DNA of 64,000 nucleotides, from positions 295,944-359,943 of the forward strand of contig NZ_FOUA01000003.1 of assembly GCF_900114735.1 (NCBI RefSeq). Direction: 5' to 3'. Source of the stretch: Halopseudomonas bauzanensis (lineage in GTDB: Bacteria > Pseudomonadota > Gammaproteobacteria > Pseudomonadales > Pseudomonadaceae). Below are positions 62,705 to 64,000 of the stretch, in pieces. Positions within the stretch are counted from its first letter, which is position 1, and the number at the start of each line of letters is the position of its first letter. A program made the translations under genes and the position numbers. Below the pieces are notes generated by a model. The model was given only the letters and a program-made list of their open reading frames with translations. It was not told where the DNA came from and searched no databases.

Positions 62705-63742
62705 ATGCACACTGTATCCACCAGCGACACCGCCGCAGGGCAGCGCACCAAGCGTCCCTCCGACTGGACTCCGGTCAATTATGATCTGCACGATACTTGG
62801 TTTCCGGTCTCGCACAGTCGCGACGTGACTTCAAGACCCATCCGCCGGATCATCCACTCCCAGCCTTATTTTCTCTGGCGTGAAAACGGTATACCTCAAG
62901 CGGCAGAGTTTCATCCATCACGGCTGGCAGCCCTGCGCCACGCCAGCAGCGCCTTCACCGGCGGTTCCGGCAGCTATCCTGTCATCGAACGCTACGGCTA
63001 TATCTGGGCGTGGTATGGCGACCCCGACCACGCGGATATCCAACTATTGCCCCATATCCCCTTCCTGCCCCTGGACGGCAATATTCCGGGCTACACGCAG
63101 CGGACCGTCCGGTTCGACGCCTCATCGGCGCTCTCGGTGGAAAACCTCATCGACCTGACCCACGCCGATTTCCTGCATGCCAATACTATCGGCGACGGCA
63201 TCTCCGAATCCGACGTCGTCGAAGTGGAATGGACGTCCGAAACGGTAACCAGAACCCGTATGGTCACGCAGAAGTCAGTCGCGCCAGTCATGCGCTGGGT
63301 GGGCGGGATACGCGCCAGGTATCAGGATTTCCGTGCGGTGCTGCATATTCATCTGCGCAGCAATGTCTGCATCTCCTACCCACGGTTCCGGCCAGGCTAC
63401 GACATTCCCAATCTGCAGCCGTTTCTGCCGGTAGGCAGGCATCGCTCGCGTTGCGACGTGACCTTCAATACTACCGCTGCACCCTCCCCCTTTCGCTATC
63501 TGATGCCGCGAATCAATTACATCATCCAGCCCCAGGACAACTCGGTGGTACGTCCGCAGAACGAGCGTTATCTAGACGCATCAGACAGGCGTGACCTGCA
63601 TTCTCGCTTCGATGCGCCTGGCACCCGATACCGTTACCAGATGGAACAACTGGCCGAGCGCCAGCGCCGAGGGGACTTCTCCTATGGCGCTGATGCCGAA
63701 CCGGGACGTGACATTACTGCATTGCTAGGCATGGATGGCTAA
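62705..63742 (+). CDS. Rieske-oxygenase homologue with iron site but no Rieske cluster
   Basis: A 345-residue protein of the same family. The mononuclear-iron motif is intact: ENLIDLTHADFLH (146-158) gives D150-x2-H153-x4-H158, and D278 in QPQDNS may be the third ligand. The N-terminal domain keeps the fold landmarks (WFPV near 32-35, YPVIERYGYIWAWYGDP near 91-107), but the cluster ligands are gone and there is no Cys in residues 1-221. AGGAG lies eight bases before the ATG. Electrons must come from another protein, most simply the Rieske protein encoded just upstream. Separation of the two sites on different chains is known for the caffeine demethylase NdmC with NdmD. Confidence 0.9.
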   Translation: MHTVSTSDTAAGQRTKRPSDWTPVNYDLHDTWFPVSHSRDVTSRPIRRIIHSQPYFLWRENGIPQAAEFHPSRLAALRHASSAFTGGSGSYPVIERYGYIWAWYGDPDHADIQLLPHIPFLPLDGNIPGYTQRTVRFDASSALSVENLIDLTHADFLHANTIGDGISESDVVEVEWTSETVTRTRMVTQKSVAPVMRWVGGIRARYQDFRAVLHIHLRSNVCISYPRFRPGYDIPNLQPFLPVGRHRSRCDVTFNTTAAPSPFRYLMPRINYIIQPQDNSVVRPQNERYLDASDRRDLHSRFDAPGTRYRYQMEQLAERQRRGDFSYGADAEPGRDITALLGMDG

Positions 63743-63815
63743 CCGCTACGTGCCTAAGTAACCTCTTAAACCGACTGAGCGCCATGAAAGGCGCGTTAAC
63801 CAGGAGAACCATCCT

Positions 63816-63905
63816 ATGTTTTCACACGTCACTTTGGGTACCAACGACCTATCCAGAGCTCGTATCTTCTACGATTCAGTGCTTGACGCACTGGGTTATG
63901 AAAAC
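63816..63905 (+). pseudogene. VOC-family gene cut by an IS element
   Basis: A frame with AGGAG upstream encodes 30 residues that match the start of VOC proteins (SHVTLGTNDLSRARIFYDSVL), then ends at a TGA supplied by the terminal bases of an IS3-family element. Intact members have about 120-140 residues. The remainder should lie beyond the IS, outside the window. It is in line with the Rieske genes, 73 bases downstream, and was probably part of that operon. Confidence 0.7.
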
Positions 63906-64000
63906 TGAATCGTACCGGGTTTTATGGAGGCCATTTCGTTTAAGTCAGGCCGCCATGGTCTGACCGGATTGTTGCTGGTAGAAGTTTGCCTCAGCTTCTG
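63906..64000 (-). mobile_element. End of an IS3-family insertion sequence
   Basis: The sequence beginning TGAATCGTACCGGGTTTTAT has the form of an IS3-family terminal repeat (5'-TG, CCGGG run). The only coding evidence is the transposase end described next. The element continues past the right edge, so its other end and target duplication cannot be seen. Confidence 0.65.
63945..64000 (-). CDS. IS3-family transposase (OrfB) C-terminal end
   Basis: On the minus strand the frame entering from the right edge reads EAEANFYQQQSGQTMAA and then stops. An EAEANFY-x2-Q ending is common among IS3-family OrfB transposases. Only 17 residues are visible, so the subgroup cannot be named, but the position just inside the element's terminal sequence supports the assignment. 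Confidence 0.65.
   Translation of the reverse strand, partial: EAEANFYQQQSGQTMAA

Noticed and set aside
62880..62930. HHGW in another frame of the second Rieske homologue, suggesting a frameshifted cluster motif
   Set aside because: That frame lacks the matching C-x-H and C-x2-H spacing, and the main frame is continuous with the fold landmarks on both sides, so a simple frameshift does not explain the missing ligands.
1..64000. tRNA, rRNA, CRISPR, plasmid or phage origin features
   Set aside because: No tRNA-like cloverleaf, rRNA segment, spaced direct repeats, integrase or replication gene could be recognised by reading the window.

Overview
The window looks like a catabolic island of a Pseudomonas-type gammaproteobacterium. 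This is an inference from gene content: a liuABCDE leucine/isovalerate operon, many DUF1302/DUF1329 envelope proteins and a polar-type chemoreceptor. No rRNA, tRNA or CRISPR array was seen. Almost everything serves uptake and oxidation of a hydrophobic, probably polycyclic or isoprenoid-like carbon source; the actual substrate cannot be read from the sequence.

Layout. 1-2152 (minus): a chemoreceptor and a secreted protein that runs off the edge. 2320-6454 (plus): MFS transporter, adrenodoxin-type ferredoxin, ferredoxin reductase, second MFS. 6732-12125 (plus): flavin-dependent monooxygenase of the acyl-CoA-dehydrogenase fold, TetR regulator, DUF1329 protein, a fused pseudo-hydrolase/flavin reductase and an NTF2-like protein. 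12349-14710: Bcr/CflA exporter and a deletion-derived chimera of two broken genes. 15259-20657: an unrecognised 343-residue protein convergent with a minus-strand operon (CrtI-like FAD enzyme, cytochrome P450, NTF2-like protein, FkbM methyltransferase). 21167-31764 (plus): DUF1329, alpha/beta hydrolase, DUF1302, DUF1329, SDR, epoxide-hydrolase-like protein, APH-like kinase, SDR and MFS. 31779-34884: AraC and TetR regulators with a VOC protein and an SDR. 44648-34931 (minus): a seven-gene operon with DUF1302, DUF1329, a YCF48-like beta-propeller, an MMPL/RND transporter, a VOC-like protein, an enoyl-CoA hydratase and an SDR. 45092-59900: SDR, LysR, then an indolepyruvate-ferredoxin-oxidoreductase-like gene followed closely by liuABCDE, scoAB and a thiolase. 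60193-63742: quinone-oxidoreductase-like gene, a second ferredoxin and two adjacent Rieske-oxygenase-family genes. The right edge is a VOC gene interrupted by the end of an IS3-family element.

How the genes may work together (inference): DUF1302/DUF1329 proteins and the MMPL transporter handle the substrate in the envelope. The P450 and Rieske proteins, fed by the two ferredoxins and one reductase, and the flavin monooxygenase with its fused reductase, oxygenate it. SDRs, the epoxide-hydrolase-like protein, enoyl-CoA hydratase and related enzymes degrade side chains. The liu/sco/thiolase block takes branched C5 units to acetyl-CoA.

The most striking observation is the Rieske pair at 61742-63742. 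The first protein keeps the [2Fe-2S] ligands but lacks the mononuclear-iron histidines. The second keeps the iron motif but has no cysteine in its first 221 residues. Other notable points are the hydrolase-flavin reductase fusion with a lost catalytic serine and histidine, and two palindromic DNA elements repeated at several promoters of the island.
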